The notes below the pieces were generated by a model that saw only the letters and a list, made by a program, of their open reading frames with translations, made no database searches and was not told the origin of the DNA. From NCBI RefSeq assembly GCF_000013005.1, contig NC_007722.1, positions 1,431,501-1,495,500 of the forward strand: a stretch of 64,000 nt of DNA, written 5' to 3'. Positions within the stretch are counted from its first letter, which is position 1. Each line of letters begins with the position of its first letter. Shown piece by piece: positions 46,133 to 53,602 of this stretch. The position numbers and the translations under genes were made by a program. This DNA is from Erythrobacter litoralis HTCC2594 (GTDB taxonomy: Bacteria; Pseudomonadota; Alphaproteobacteria; Sphingomonadales; Sphingomonadaceae).

Positions 46133-46166
46133 ATTACAGATGTAGGCAGTTCGATTACGTTTGTAA
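46133..46166. promoter_or_regulatory. Double BlaI-type operator upstream of blaI-like gene
   Basis: Two similar sites, gattacagatgta (46133-46145 region) and gattacgtttgtaa (46153-46166). The first contains TACA-N2-TGTA, the core dyad recognised by BlaI/MecI repressors; the second is one mismatch away (TACG-N2-TGTA). Their centres are 21 bases apart, two helical turns. They lie 40-70 bases before the GTG start. Autoregulation is therefore likely, and the divergent gene at 46236 may also be controlled. Confidence 0.7.
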
Positions 46167-46180
46167 ACATGAAGCTTCTA

Positions 46181-46194
46181 TGAACAATTGTTCA
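46181..46194. promoter_or_regulatory. Perfect 14-bp palindrome in the divergent promoter region
   Basis: The palindrome tgaacaattgttca stands between the BlaI-type operator and the start of the plus-strand gene at 46236. Its symmetry and position suggest a binding site for a dimeric regulator, but it does not match the BlaI core and is not the direct-repeat LexA box. Confidence 0.4.
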
Positions 46195-46235
46195 TCTCGC
46201 TTGCCAATCGGCAAACGACCTATCACCATGGATGA

Positions 46236-47066
46236 ATGACATTTCTTCCCCGCTCCCCCGTACTGGCGACCGGCCTATCGGCGCTTGTATCCGCCGCTTC
46301 CCTCGCCGCGCAGGACTTGGGTGAGCAGCCACAGCGCGGCCCTGTCGAAGCCGCGCGCGAGACGCCGATCGTGGTGACGGCAGAACGCGAGGAGGACCGC
46401 ATTTCCGAGCAGACCGGCTCGCGCATTCCCGGTAAGCCGCTTTTCACCAACGAGAATATTCGTAGCGCCACAGGCATTGCCCCTCTGACGCCCGGTTCGG
46501 GCATGAGCCCGCTTGGCGGACAGAGCCGCATTCACAAGAAGCGCATCGCCACCTGCGTCGCCGACAATGACGCGATCGGCGAACAGGCAAGCTGCATTCT
46601 GGCGCGGGCGCAGGAAGATATCGCGGCCGGTGAGGTCGGGCTCGGCGCGGACAGCTATCGTTACCTCGCGTCCTCGGACCGGTTTTCGGCCGAGGAACGG
46701 CTGGCGGGCGGCAACAAGCTCTACGAACTGGGCGAAGCACGGAGCGACGATGGCTTGCGCGAGGAAGCCCTGATCCGCTTGCTGGAAACCGATGCCATGC
46801 CCGCAAACGAAGCGCGCTCGGCGCGGCGCACACTGGTGGCGATGGCGCTCACGCGGAAAGATACGACGCTGGCAATCGAGCGGTTGGAGGATATCGTGGC
46901 GAACGATCGCGGCGATGCTCGCAGCCTCGCCAATCTCGCTATCCTGCTGCGGCAGGAAGGGCGCGAGGGCGCGTTGCAGCGGATGGCGGAAGCGATCGCC
47001 GCGACCGAAGCGACCGGCGGTACCGCGCCAAAAGGCTGGACCGACTTCGTGAAACAGGAAGGATAG
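46236..47066 (+). CDS. Secreted protein with TonB-box-like segment and TPR-like tail, unknown
   Basis: A 276-residue protein. The signal peptide ends about ASLAAQ (residue 26). The mature N-terminus contains ETPIVVTAEREEDRI, strongly resembling the TonB box and plug start of sphingomonad TonB-dependent receptors, but no barrel follows. After a cysteine pair (TCVADND and ASCILAR) the remainder is helical and TPR-like (YRYLASSDRFSAEERLAGG, RTLVAMALTRKDTTLAIERL). It is followed by a cyclophilin gene six bases later, forming an operon. The promoter region is shared with the blaI-like operon. Confidence 0.65.
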   Translation: MTFLPRSPVLATGLSALVSAASLAAQDLGEQPQRGPVEAARETPIVVTAEREEDRISEQTGSRIPGKPLFTNENIRSATGIAPLTPGSGMSPLGGQSRIHKKRIATCVADNDAIGEQASCILARAQEDIAAGEVGLGADSYRYLASSDRFSAEERLAGGNKLYELGEARSDDGLREEALIRLLETDAMPANEARSARRTLVAMALTRKDTTLAIERLEDIVANDRGDARSLANLAILLRQEGREGALQRMAEAIAATEATGGTAPKGWTDFVKQEG

Positions 47067-47071
47067 TGCTG

Positions 47072-47707
47072 ATGCTGCGTTCGTTTCTCGCCGGTGTGCT
47101 GGCTGTCCTCGCGCTCCCGCTTGCAGCGCAGGAAGCTGAAGCGCCCGCTCCTTCCCTTCAGGAATACGAGACGGTCGATGTGGTGCTGGAAACCACCATG
47201 GGTGCGATCACTGTCGCGTTGGAAACTGAGCGTGCTCCGATCACGGCGGGCAATTTCCTGCGCTATGTCGACGAAGGCCGCTTCGACGGCACGGTCTTCT
47301 ACCGCGCCATGCATCTCGACTGGGAACCGCAGCCGAACGGTTTGATCCAGGGCGGCACCCAATGGGACCCGGACCGCGTTCTGCCCGGCATCCCGCACGA
47401 GCCCACCACGCAAACCGGCCTCAGCCACACCCGCGGCGCGCTTTCCATGGCGATGGGCGAACCGGGCACCGCCAACGGCGACTTTTCGATCATGGTGCAG
47501 GACCAAACCGGGATGGACGCCGACCCGGAAGCCGAGGACCCGGTATGGCAGAACGGATATGCCGTGTTCGGCTATGTCACCGACGGGATGGAGGTGGTCG
47601 AGGCCATCCACGCCGCCCCGCTCGACCCCGACAAGGGCGAAGGCTGGATGAAGGGCCAGATGCTGGCGGAACCGGTAAAGATCCTGACCGCGCGACGGGC
47701 CGAATAG
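47072..47707 (+). CDS. Secreted cyclophilin-type peptidyl-prolyl isomerase
   Basis: A 211-residue periplasmic PPIase. A signal peptide (LRSFLAGVLAVLALPLAAQ) precedes the cyclophilin fold: VVLETTMGAITVALETERAPITAGNFLRY, then FDGTVFYRAM, LIQGGTQWDP, GALSMAMGEPGTANGDFSIM and AVFGYVTDGMEVVEAI, each line given here as separate pieces of one domain. The arginine of FYRAM and the QGG stretch are active-site features. I start at the ATG at 47072 with aggaagg upstream. A GTG at 47066 is too close to that site. Confidence 0.9.
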   Translation: MLRSFLAGVLAVLALPLAAQEAEAPAPSLQEYETVDVVLETTMGAITVALETERAPITAGNFLRYVDEGRFDGTVFYRAMHLDWEPQPNGLIQGGTQWDPDRVLPGIPHEPTTQTGLSHTRGALSMAMGEPGTANGDFSIMVQDQTGMDADPEAEDPVWQNGYAVFGYVTDGMEVVEAIHAAPLDPDKGEGWMKGQMLAEPVKILTARRAE

Positions 47708-47747
47708 AAGGTCAGGAACGCGCGCCTTTCCGCTTGGTTGGTGGGGT

Positions 47748-48311
47748 ATGGACACAGACCAGCAGAAGCAATCGATCCTTTCTTCGCCGCAGCTGCGCCT
47801 CATCGGCGGGGTCGACGAAGCGATGTATGCGGAATTCCGCAACCAGCTCGGCGCCGCGCCTACGGAAGGTCCACTGGTCCTCGCACTGACGACGCTGGGC
47901 GGCGATCCCGAAGTGGCGCGCGCCATGGGCGACGACATTCGCCTGCTGCGCGACGCGGGGCGCGACATCTGCTTTCTCGGCAAGGCGGCGGTTTATTCGG
48001 CCGGCGCGACCTTCATGGCGAGCTTCCCGGTCGACAAGAGATATCTAACCAGCGGCACCCGTCTGATGGTGCACGAGCGCCAGATCGCCAAGACCATCAA
48101 TCTGTCCGGCCCGCTCAAGAGCTGCATCGCGCAATTGAAAGCGACACTGCACGAGATCGAGCATTCGATCGCGATCGAGGAAGAAGGATTCCAGTCTTTC
48201 GTCGAGGGGTCTTCGGTCGATTTCGAGACCCTCCGCGAGAAAGCGCCCGACAATTGGTATATCCCGGCTGAAGAAGCGCTCGACAAGGGTCTGATCGCCG
48301 GAATAATCTAG
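47748..48311 (+). CDS. ClpP-like serine peptidase (S14/crotonase fold)
   Basis: A 187-residue soluble protein with the ClpP fold. The likely nucleophile is Ser84 in KAAVYSAGATFMAS, and the histidine is His109 in GTRLMVHERQIAK. Around them are LVLALTTLGGDPEVARAMGD and, near the end, PAEEALDKGLIAGII, which matches the end of ClpP domains. It is shorter and quite divergent from housekeeping ClpP. No Clp ATPase gene is beside it. It could be a stand-alone or phage-type protease. Confidence 0.78.
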   Translation: MDTDQQKQSILSSPQLRLIGGVDEAMYAEFRNQLGAAPTEGPLVLALTTLGGDPEVARAMGDDIRLLRDAGRDICFLGKAAVYSAGATFMASFPVDKRYLTSGTRLMVHERQIAKTINLSGPLKSCIAQLKATLHEIEHSIAIEEEGFQSFVEGSSVDFETLREKAPDNWYIPAEEALDKGLIAGII

Positions 48312-48325
48312 CGGGCGCCGGGACG

Positions 48326-49255
48326 TCAGCAGACCTCGGCGGTATTTTTGGGAATCGGTCCGGGCGGCACGCGCGCTTCGCTCAGATAGAACGGATCGGA
48401 CTCGAGCCAGTGGTTGGTGCCGTAAGCCTTGGACAGCGCCGCGTAGAGCGCCGGATCGTAATCCGCGAGATCCTGGTGATTGAGGATACGTCGCCCGTCG
48501 ACCACCACCAGGCGATTGCTGTCGAACCAGAACTGCGTGCCTTCCGCCCAGTATTCCTGCACGGTCGTCGTCGCGTATTCGTTGAGCCAGCGCCCCTCCG
48601 CCAGCGCAGCGGCATAGGCCGCTTCGACCCCCGCGAAGAGCGCGGGATCGACCGCCTCGATCGCGAACAGCACGTTGTGGGCGAATTCGTGCACGAATAT
48701 CGTCTCGCCGTAATAGCGGCTGGACGGCATACCGAGGACATCCTCCTCCGACCCGACCGTATGCACCCCGCCGATCCCCCGCGCCCGCGCATTCCAGTAG
48801 GCCCGGTCTGTGAGTGAGCCGATCCGCACTTCGTAGAGCTTGCGCTCGCACCGGGTCAGGCGAGGATCGTCGCGGTCCGGTCGCTTCCAATCGCCAAAAT
48901 CCGGCAGGTCGAGCAGCGCCTCTTCCTCGGCAATGATCGACACGCGATAGCCCGCGCTGACCAGATGGTCGCGCAGATCGGGGCGGAAGGCCAGCATTGC
49001 CTCGACCATATCCTTCGCCGCCTCGAGCGCCCCGTCGGAAACGCGCGCCGACGAGCGGATCGGAATGCCGCCAGCATCGACTTGCTGCGAATAGACATAG
49101 GGCTCGCCCAGCGGACCCACAGCCGTTGGCGGCGCCGGTGGACCGGCACTTGCACATGCGGAAAGCGCCATGGCGAAGAGCAACGCAGCCCTCAGTCGCA
49201 AACCGCACCTGGTTGAAATGACCGCGCTAACCCAAGGACCGGCGAGGTCTGACAT
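48326..49255 (-). CDS. Predicted lipoprotein with HExxH-type zinc motif
   Basis: A 309-residue protein. A hydrophobic stretch ends in lipobox LSAC (Cys34); the first 18 residues look like an extension, and a TTG near codon 19 may be the true start. The centre carries FVHEFAHNVLFAIE, an HExxH zinc-protease motif, and later NEYATTTVQEYWAEGTQFWFDSN, where WAEG may supply the third ligand. Flanking phrases suggest a family of secreted alpha-proteobacterial metallopeptidase-like proteins that I cannot name. Substrate is unknown. Confidence 0.7.
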   Translation of the reverse strand: MSDLAGPWVSAVISTRCGLRLRAALLFAMALSACASAGPPAPPTAVGPLGEPYVYSQQVDAGGIPIRSSARVSDGALEAAKDMVEAMLAFRPDLRDHLVSAGYRVSIIAEEEALLDLPDFGDWKRPDRDDPRLTRCERKLYEVRIGSLTDRAYWNARARGIGGVHTVGSEEDVLGMPSSRYYGETIFVHEFAHNVLFAIEAVDPALFAGVEAAYAAALAEGRWLNEYATTTVQEYWAEGTQFWFDSNRLVVVDGRRILNHQDLADYDPALYAALSKAYGTNHWLESDPFYLSEARVPPGPIPKNTAEVC

Positions 49256-49279
49256 CGGATATTTCGGACGATGTTCTGA

Positions 49280-49651
49280 TCAGCTTATGATGCACGGAGC
49301 TCCGCTCGTATATTCGCCGTTCGTAATGCATCCATAATCGAAAAAACCGTCGTCACTGGTGAAGATGTCGTACATCTGCCCATTGAGCATATGGCGACCT
49401 CTGTAAGTCCAAATGCGCCCGTAAGTTGTGTGGTCGGTATCAGAATCGAGTTCGAATACATCCCCGCCGATAGCTATCTCTTTCGCGGGATCAGGATGCG
49501 TTTCCGCCTCAAGCACGAACCCATCCGACGATTCCTCGGATTCGTCGGTCTCGGCGGTTTCGCAATCTTCATTCGTGGCAAAACAACCGGAAAGTGCGAT
49601 TGTCAGAGCGGCTACCACAACCAGTTTCGATTTTGACGTACCGATGTTCAT
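49280..49651 (-). CDS. AT-richer small lipoprotein downstream of sdhA
   Basis: A 123-residue protein. From the ATG at 49651 the signal sequence runs to the lipobox LSGC (Cys23 or so). The mature part is very acidic (DCETAETDESEESSDG), followed by a small beta-rich domain with two cysteines (DYGCITNG and GAPCIIS). The local DNA is clearly richer in A and T than the neighbouring genes, which suggests recent acquisition. It lies between sdhA and the HEFAH lipoprotein gene on the same strand, where sdhB would often be found. Function unknown. Confidence 0.65.
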   Translation of the reverse strand: MNIGTSKSKLVVVAALTIALSGCFATNEDCETAETDESEESSDGFVLEAETHPDPAKEIAIGGDVFELDSDTDHTTYGRIWTYRGRHMLNGQMYDIFTSDDGFFDYGCITNGEYTSGAPCIIS

Positions 49652-49678
49652 AACCTGTCCCTTTTTAGCTATATCCAA

Positions 49679-51511
49679 TCAGTACACCCGCTTTTTCGGT
49701 TCGATATACTCGGCGTCGTCGGTGAGCGTATATTCGTGCACCGGGCGATAATCGATCCGCATCGCGCCGCCGCTTCCGCCCCAGCCGTCGAACCAAGTGA
49801 TGGTGTGCTTCATCCATTCCTTGTCGTCGCGCTCGGGGAAATCCTCGTGCGCATGTGCGCCGCGGCTCTCCTTGCGGTTTTCCGCGCTGGCGATGGTGAC
49901 ATTGGCTTGGGCCATCAGGTTGTCGAGCTCGAGCGTTTCGATCAGGTCGCTGTTCCAGATCAGCGAGCGGTCGGAGACAGCGATGTCCTCCATGCTCTTG
50001 TTGACCTCGGCCAGCAGTTCGACGCCTTCACTCAGCAGCTTGCTGTCGCGGAACACGGCGGCGTGCTTCTGCATGCCCTTCTGCATGTTCTCGCGAATCT
50101 TCGCGGTCGGCGTGCCACCCTTGGCGTGGCGGAAGTGATCGACGCGGGCGAGCGCCAGTTCCGCACTGTCCGAAGGCAGCGCGTCATGCGCAGCATTGGG
50201 CTTCAAGTTTTCCTTCAGGTGCAGGCCGGTTGCGCGGCCGAACACCACCAGGTCGATCAGCGAATTGGAACCCAGGCGGTTGGCGCCATGGACGCTGACA
50301 CAGGCCGCTTCGCCGACCGCATAAAGCCCCGGCACGACGGCATCGGGATCGCCCGCCTTACCGGCCACGACTTGCCCGTGATAATTACAGGGAATCCCGC
50401 CCATGTTGTAGTGGACGGTCGGCGTCACCGGCAGCGGCTGGCGCGTCAAATCGACACCGGCAAAGATCTTGCCGCTCTCGGTAATGCCCGGCAGGCGCTC
50501 GGCCAGCACCTTGGGATCGATGTGATCGAGGTGCAGGTAGATGTGATCGCCATCTTCGCCGACGCCGCGCCCTTCGCGCATTTCCAGCGCCATCGAACGG
50601 CTGACGACATCGCGCGAGGCAAGGTCCTTCGCGCTCGGCGCATAGCGCTCCATGAAGCGCTCGCCTTCGGAATTGGTGAGATACCCGCCCTCGCCGCGTG
50701 CGCCTTCGGTGATGAGCACGCCCGCTCCGTAGATGCCGGTCGGGTGGAACTGGACGAATTCCATGTCCTGCAACGGCAAGCCGGCGCGCAGCACCATGCC
50801 GCCGCCATCGCCGGTGCAGGTGTGCGCGCTGGTCGCGGTGTAATAGCACCGGCCATAACCGCCGGTCGCCAGCACCACGGCATGCGCCTTGAAACGGTGG
50901 ATCGTACCGTCATCCAGGCACATCGCGATCACGCCGCGGCATTTCTTGCCCTCGGGCGTATCTTCCATGATCAGGTCGAGCGCGAAATACTCGATGAAGA
51001 AATCCGCGTCATACTTGAGGCTCTGCTGGTAGAGCGCGTGCAGCATGGCGTGGCCGGTGCGGTCGGCCGCGGCGCAGGTGCGCTGGACCGGCGGGCCTTC
51101 GCCCATGTTCTGCATGTGGCCGCCGAACGGGCGCTGGTAAATCGTCCCATCTTCGTTGCGGCTGAAGGGTACGCCTGCGTGTTCGAGCTCATAAACCGCG
51201 GCCGGAGCCTCGCGCGCCAGATATTCGATCGCGTCCTGGTCGCCCAGCCAGTCGGCACCCTTCACGGTGTCGTACATGTGCCACGACCAATGATCGGGCG
51301 TGTTGTTGCCGAGCGATGCGGCGATGCCGCCCTGAGCCGCGACGGTGTGCGAGCGGGTCGGAAAGACCTTGGAGATATTGGCGGTTTTCAGCCCGGCCTC
51401 GGCGGCACCCATGGTGGCGCGCAGGCCCGAGCCGCCTGCGCCGACGACGACGACATCGAAGGTGTGGTCGATAATCTGGTAAGCGGGGGCAGCGTTAGTG
51501 TCGGTCGCCAT
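49679..51511 (-). CDS. sdhA: Succinate dehydrogenase flavoprotein subunit
   Basis: SdhA carries covalent FAD and oxidises succinate to fumarate in the citric acid cycle and respiratory complex II. The 610-residue protein shows the FAD motif [21 protein letters not shown], the flavinylation histidine in [15 protein letters not shown], and the catalytic regions [19 protein letters not shown] and [13 protein letters not shown], given as pieces of the family profile. NYHGQVV and [19 protein letters not shown] complete it. The ATG at 51511 overlaps the sdhD stop by one base. sdhB does not follow. Confidence 0.97.
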   Translation of the reverse strand: MATDTNAAPAYQIIDHTFDVVVVGAGGSGLRATMGAAEAGLKTANISKVFPTRSHTVAAQGGIAASLGNNTPDHWSWHMYDTVKGADWLGDQDAIEYLAREAPAAVYELEHAGVPFSRNEDGTIYQRPFGGHMQNMGEGPPVQRTCAAADRTGHAMLHALYQQSLKYDADFFIEYFALDLIMEDTPEGKKCRGVIAMCLDDGTIHRFKAHAVVLATGGYGRCYYTATSAHTCTGDGGGMVLRAGLPLQDMEFVQFHPTGIYGAGVLITEGARGEGGYLTNSEGERFMERYAPSAKDLASRDVVSRSMALEMREGRGVGEDGDHIYLHLDHIDPKVLAERLPGITESGKIFAGVDLTRQPLPVTPTVHYNMGGIPCNYHGQVVAGKAGDPDAVVPGLYAVGEAACVSVHGANRLGSNSLIDLVVFGRATGLHLKENLKPNAAHDALPSDSAELALARVDHFRHAKGGTPTAKIRENMQKGMQKHAAVFRDSKLLSEGVELLAEVNKSMEDIAVSDRSLIWNSDLIETLELDNLMAQANVTIASAENRKESRGAHAHEDFPERDDKEWMKHTITWFDGWGGSGGAMRIDYRPVHEYTLTDDAEYIEPKKRVY

Positions 51512-51897
51512 CAGGCAACACCTCCAAGAGCAAGACGGGCGATGCAGAAGATGCCGAAGACACCGCCTGCGACCGCAGCAAGGTTGAGCGCCGCGAGTGC
51601 GGCGAATTTGAGACCGGCTTCGTGGACGTAATCCTCGATCAGCACGGTCAGGCCGAGCCGGGCGTGCCAGAATACGCTGACGATCAGCAGCACCATCGCC
51701 GCCGCCGGGATCGGCGATGCAAGCCAGCCGCTGACGGTGTCGTAGCTGAGGTTCGGCAGCAGGATGAAGCTCGCCACCAGCCACAGCATCAGCACCACAT
51801 TGCCGATCGCGGTGAAGCGCTGGACGATCCAGTGATGTGCGCCTTCCTTGGCTGAACCGAGACCGCGAACGCGCCCGAGTGAAGTTCCGTTGCCCAT
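51511..51897 (-). CDS. sdhD: Succinate dehydrogenase membrane anchor subunit
   Basis: A 128-residue hydrophobic subunit with three transmembrane helices ([58 protein letters not shown]). The histidine in [17 protein letters not shown] is the expected heme b ligand and the following acidic/tyrosine residues line the quinone site. N-terminal [18 protein letters not shown] is the SdhD hallmark. Translation is coupled to sdhA by TGATG. Confidence 0.92.
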   Translation of the reverse strand: MGNGTSLGRVRGLGSAKEGAHHWIVQRFTAIGNVVLMLWLVASFILLPNLSYDTVSGWLASPIPAAAMVLLIVSVFWHARLGLTVLIEDYVHEAGLKFAALAALNLAAVAGGVFGIFCIARLALGGVA

Positions 51898-51907
51898 GGT
51901 GTGCCCC

Positions 51908-52288
51908 TTATTTCAGCAGGACCACGGCCCAGAAGGCCACGGTGAGAAGGACGCCGAGTACCGGCGAGACGATCGACCACATCTTGTTGGTATCGAGTTC
52001 GTAGCCCGCACCGATATCGAGGACGAAATGGCGAAGCCCGCTCATCAGGTGGGTGAAGAACGCCCAGCTCAGCCCGACGAGAACGACATAACCGATCGGG
52101 GTTGTCGCCAGCGTCGAGAAGGTTTCATAGGCCTCCGGCCCGCTCGCCAGCGCGCCGAGCCACCACAGCAGTACGCCGAGCCCGACCAGCGCCATCCCGT
52201 CGCCGGTGATACGGTGGAGGATGGAGACCAGCATATGCGGGCCCCATTTCCAGATTTGCAGGTGCGGTGAGAGTGGGCGGTTGGCCAT
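51908..52288 (-). CDS. sdhC: Succinate dehydrogenase cytochrome b556 subunit
   Basis: A 126-residue subunit with three helices. The beginning RPLSPHLQIWKWGPHMLVSI and the following LHRITGDGMALVGLGVLL are the classical SdhC signature, with the quinone-binding serine and arginine. The heme histidine lies in MSGLRHFVLDIGAG. It is the first gene of the sdhCDA group and is divergent from an SDR gene. The promoter should be in the 165-base gap upstream. Confidence 0.93.
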   Translation of the reverse strand: MANRPLSPHLQIWKWGPHMLVSILHRITGDGMALVGLGVLLWWLGALASGPEAYETFSTLATTPIGYVVLVGLSWAFFTHLMSGLRHFVLDIGAGYELDTNKMWSIVSPVLGVLLTVAFWAVVLLK

Positions 52289-52453
52289 AGATCGTCTGGT
52301 CCCGAAAAAACGTCCCGAAATTCATCGGTGGATGTGCGCCTCCACTTAGCGCAACGAGCGCTCTGTGCAAGGATAGGCTAAGGGCCGTGCACCAAAGTCC
52401 GGTCGTCGATCCATGCTCGACAGCCGCTTCCCCTTGCGCGTATCGCTCGCGCC

Positions 52454-53179
52454 ATGTCCACCATCCTCCTCACCGGCTCCAGCCGCGGCATCGGTGCCGC
52501 CACCCGCGAAATGCTCGAAGCGCGCGGGGCCAGGGTGATCGGGCATTCGACGCAAGGCGACGGCGAAAGCGAACTCGCCGCCGATTTTACCGAGCCGACC
52601 GCGCCGCAGATGTTGTGGGAACATGCGCTGGAAATGGCCGGAGGGCGGATCGATGTGCTGATCAACAATGCCGGGTTGTTCCAGCAGAATCCGCTCAATG
52701 CCGCCGATATCCGCTGGCTCGATGCGTGGGAGGACACGCTGCGGATCAACCTGACGGCCGCCGCGCAGCTCAGCCGCTTCGCCGTCCAGCACTGGCTGGA
52801 GCGGGAGCGGGCCGATAGCGAGGAAGCGGGCCGCATCGTCCATATCGCCAGCCGGGCGGGACATCGCGGGGACAGCCCGGCGCACTGGCACTACGCCGCG
52901 GCGAAGGGCGGAATGCTGGCGATGCACAAGACCATCGCGCGCGCGTATGGGAACGACGGCATCTACAGCTATGCCGTTACGCCGGGCTTCACCGACACAT
53001 CGATGGCGGGCGACTATCTCGAAAGCCGCGGCGGACCGGGCCTGCTGGCCGACATCCCGCTCGGCCGCGTCGCTAAGCCCGAGGAAATCGCCAATGTCGC
53101 GACCTATCTCGCGCTCGATGCCCCACCCAGCCTGACCGGCGCGACGCTGGACGCAAACGGGGCGAGCTATGTCCGCTAG
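52454..53179 (+). CDS. Short-chain dehydrogenase/reductase
   Basis: A 241-residue SDR with TGSSRGIGAAT at the N-terminus, NNAGLFQQNP, and the catalytic serine and YxxxK region in HIASRAGHRGDSPAHWHYAA followed by AKGG. The C-terminus ATYLALDAPPSLTGATLDANG is typical of the FabG-like branch. Which ketone or alcohol it uses is unknown. The stop is 23 bases before the left inverted repeat of the GIY-YIG unit. Confidence 0.88.
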   Translation: MSTILLTGSSRGIGAATREMLEARGARVIGHSTQGDGESELAADFTEPTAPQMLWEHALEMAGGRIDVLINNAGLFQQNPLNAADIRWLDAWEDTLRINLTAAAQLSRFAVQHWLERERADSEEAGRIVHIASRAGHRGDSPAHWHYAAAKGGMLAMHKTIARAYGNDGIYSYAVTPGFTDTSMAGDYLESRGGPGLLADIPLGRVAKPEEIANVATYLALDAPPSLTGATLDANGASYVR

Positions 53180-53202
53180 CGATATGAAAACGCGCACCAC
53201 CT

Positions 53203-53234
53203 CGTCATCCCCGCGCAGGCGGGGATCCAGCTTC
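53203..53234. repeat. Left 32-bp inverted repeat of the GIY-YIG unit
   Basis: Begins cgtcatccccgcgcaggc and ends ggatccagcttc. It is a perfect inverted copy of 53546-53577. The internal ccccgcgcaggcgggg forms a small hairpin. It ends 14 bases before the nuclease start codon. Confidence 0.95.
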
Positions 53235-53248
53235 TTTTTGGCGCACCT

Positions 53249-53545
53249 GTGAAGAAGGGAGGTCACGTCTATATCATGGCCAACCGCTATCGCGGGACTA
53301 TCTACATTGGCGTCACAAGCTCACTCCCACACCGGGTGCTACAACACCGCACAGGCGCGGGATCGGATTTCTGCGCACAATATGGATGCGACCAACTCGT
53401 GCTCGCGGAGAGGTTCAACTCGATCGACGAAGCCATCCAACGCGAGAAGCAACTTAAAAAGTGGAACCGCGACTGGAAGATCAGGCTTATCGAGGAGCAG
53501 AATCCAGACTGGGAGGACAGGTTTGCAGACCTGGTCATGTTGTAG
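53249..53545 (+). CDS. GIY-YIG nuclease domain protein bracketed by inverted repeats
   Basis: A 98-residue single-domain protein. The motif pair is present as HVYIM (GIY half) and TIYIGVTSSL (YIG half, residues 18-27). The catalytic arginine is in HRVLQHRTG. The metal-binding glutamate is in LVLAERFNSIDEAIQREKQL, and KKWNRDWKIRLIEEQNPDW is the usual end of this UPF0213/YhbQ-like type. The GTG start at 53249 is needed to include the first motif half; an ATG at 53276 would lose it. The stop codon directly touches the right repeat. DNA cleavage is expected from the family; the biological target is unknown. Confidence 0.93.
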   Translation: MKKGGHVYIMANRYRGTIYIGVTSSLPHRVLQHRTGAGSDFCAQYGCDQLVLAERFNSIDEAIQREKQLKKWNRDWKIRLIEEQNPDWEDRFADLVML

Positions 53546-53577
53546 GAAGCTGGATCCCCGCCTGCGCGGGGATGACG
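53546..53577. repeat. Right 32-bp inverted repeat of the GIY-YIG unit
   Basis: An exact reverse complement of 53203-53234 (32 of 32 positions), beginning gaagctggatccccgcctg. It abuts the stop codon of the GIY-YIG gene and may also serve as its transcription or mRNA end structure. Confidence 0.95.
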
Positions 53578-53602
53578 GAGAAAAAGAGAAATCGAACTGG
53601 AC

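Noticed and set aside
46096-46170. An upstream ATG start for the BlaI-like repressor
   Set aside because: It lies within the operator and would add 25 residues not seen in the family. The GTG at 46095 has a good ribosome site.
49736-51631. A 631-codon plus-strand open frame opposite sdhA
   Set aside because: It is a shadow of sdhA. The composition is typical of antisense translation and no motif is visible.
53203-53577. Interpretation of the repeats at the GIY-YIG gene as a CRISPR array or insertion-sequence ends
   Set aside because: There are only two copies, inverted and not direct, with no spacers and no transposase. No target-site duplication could be recognised.
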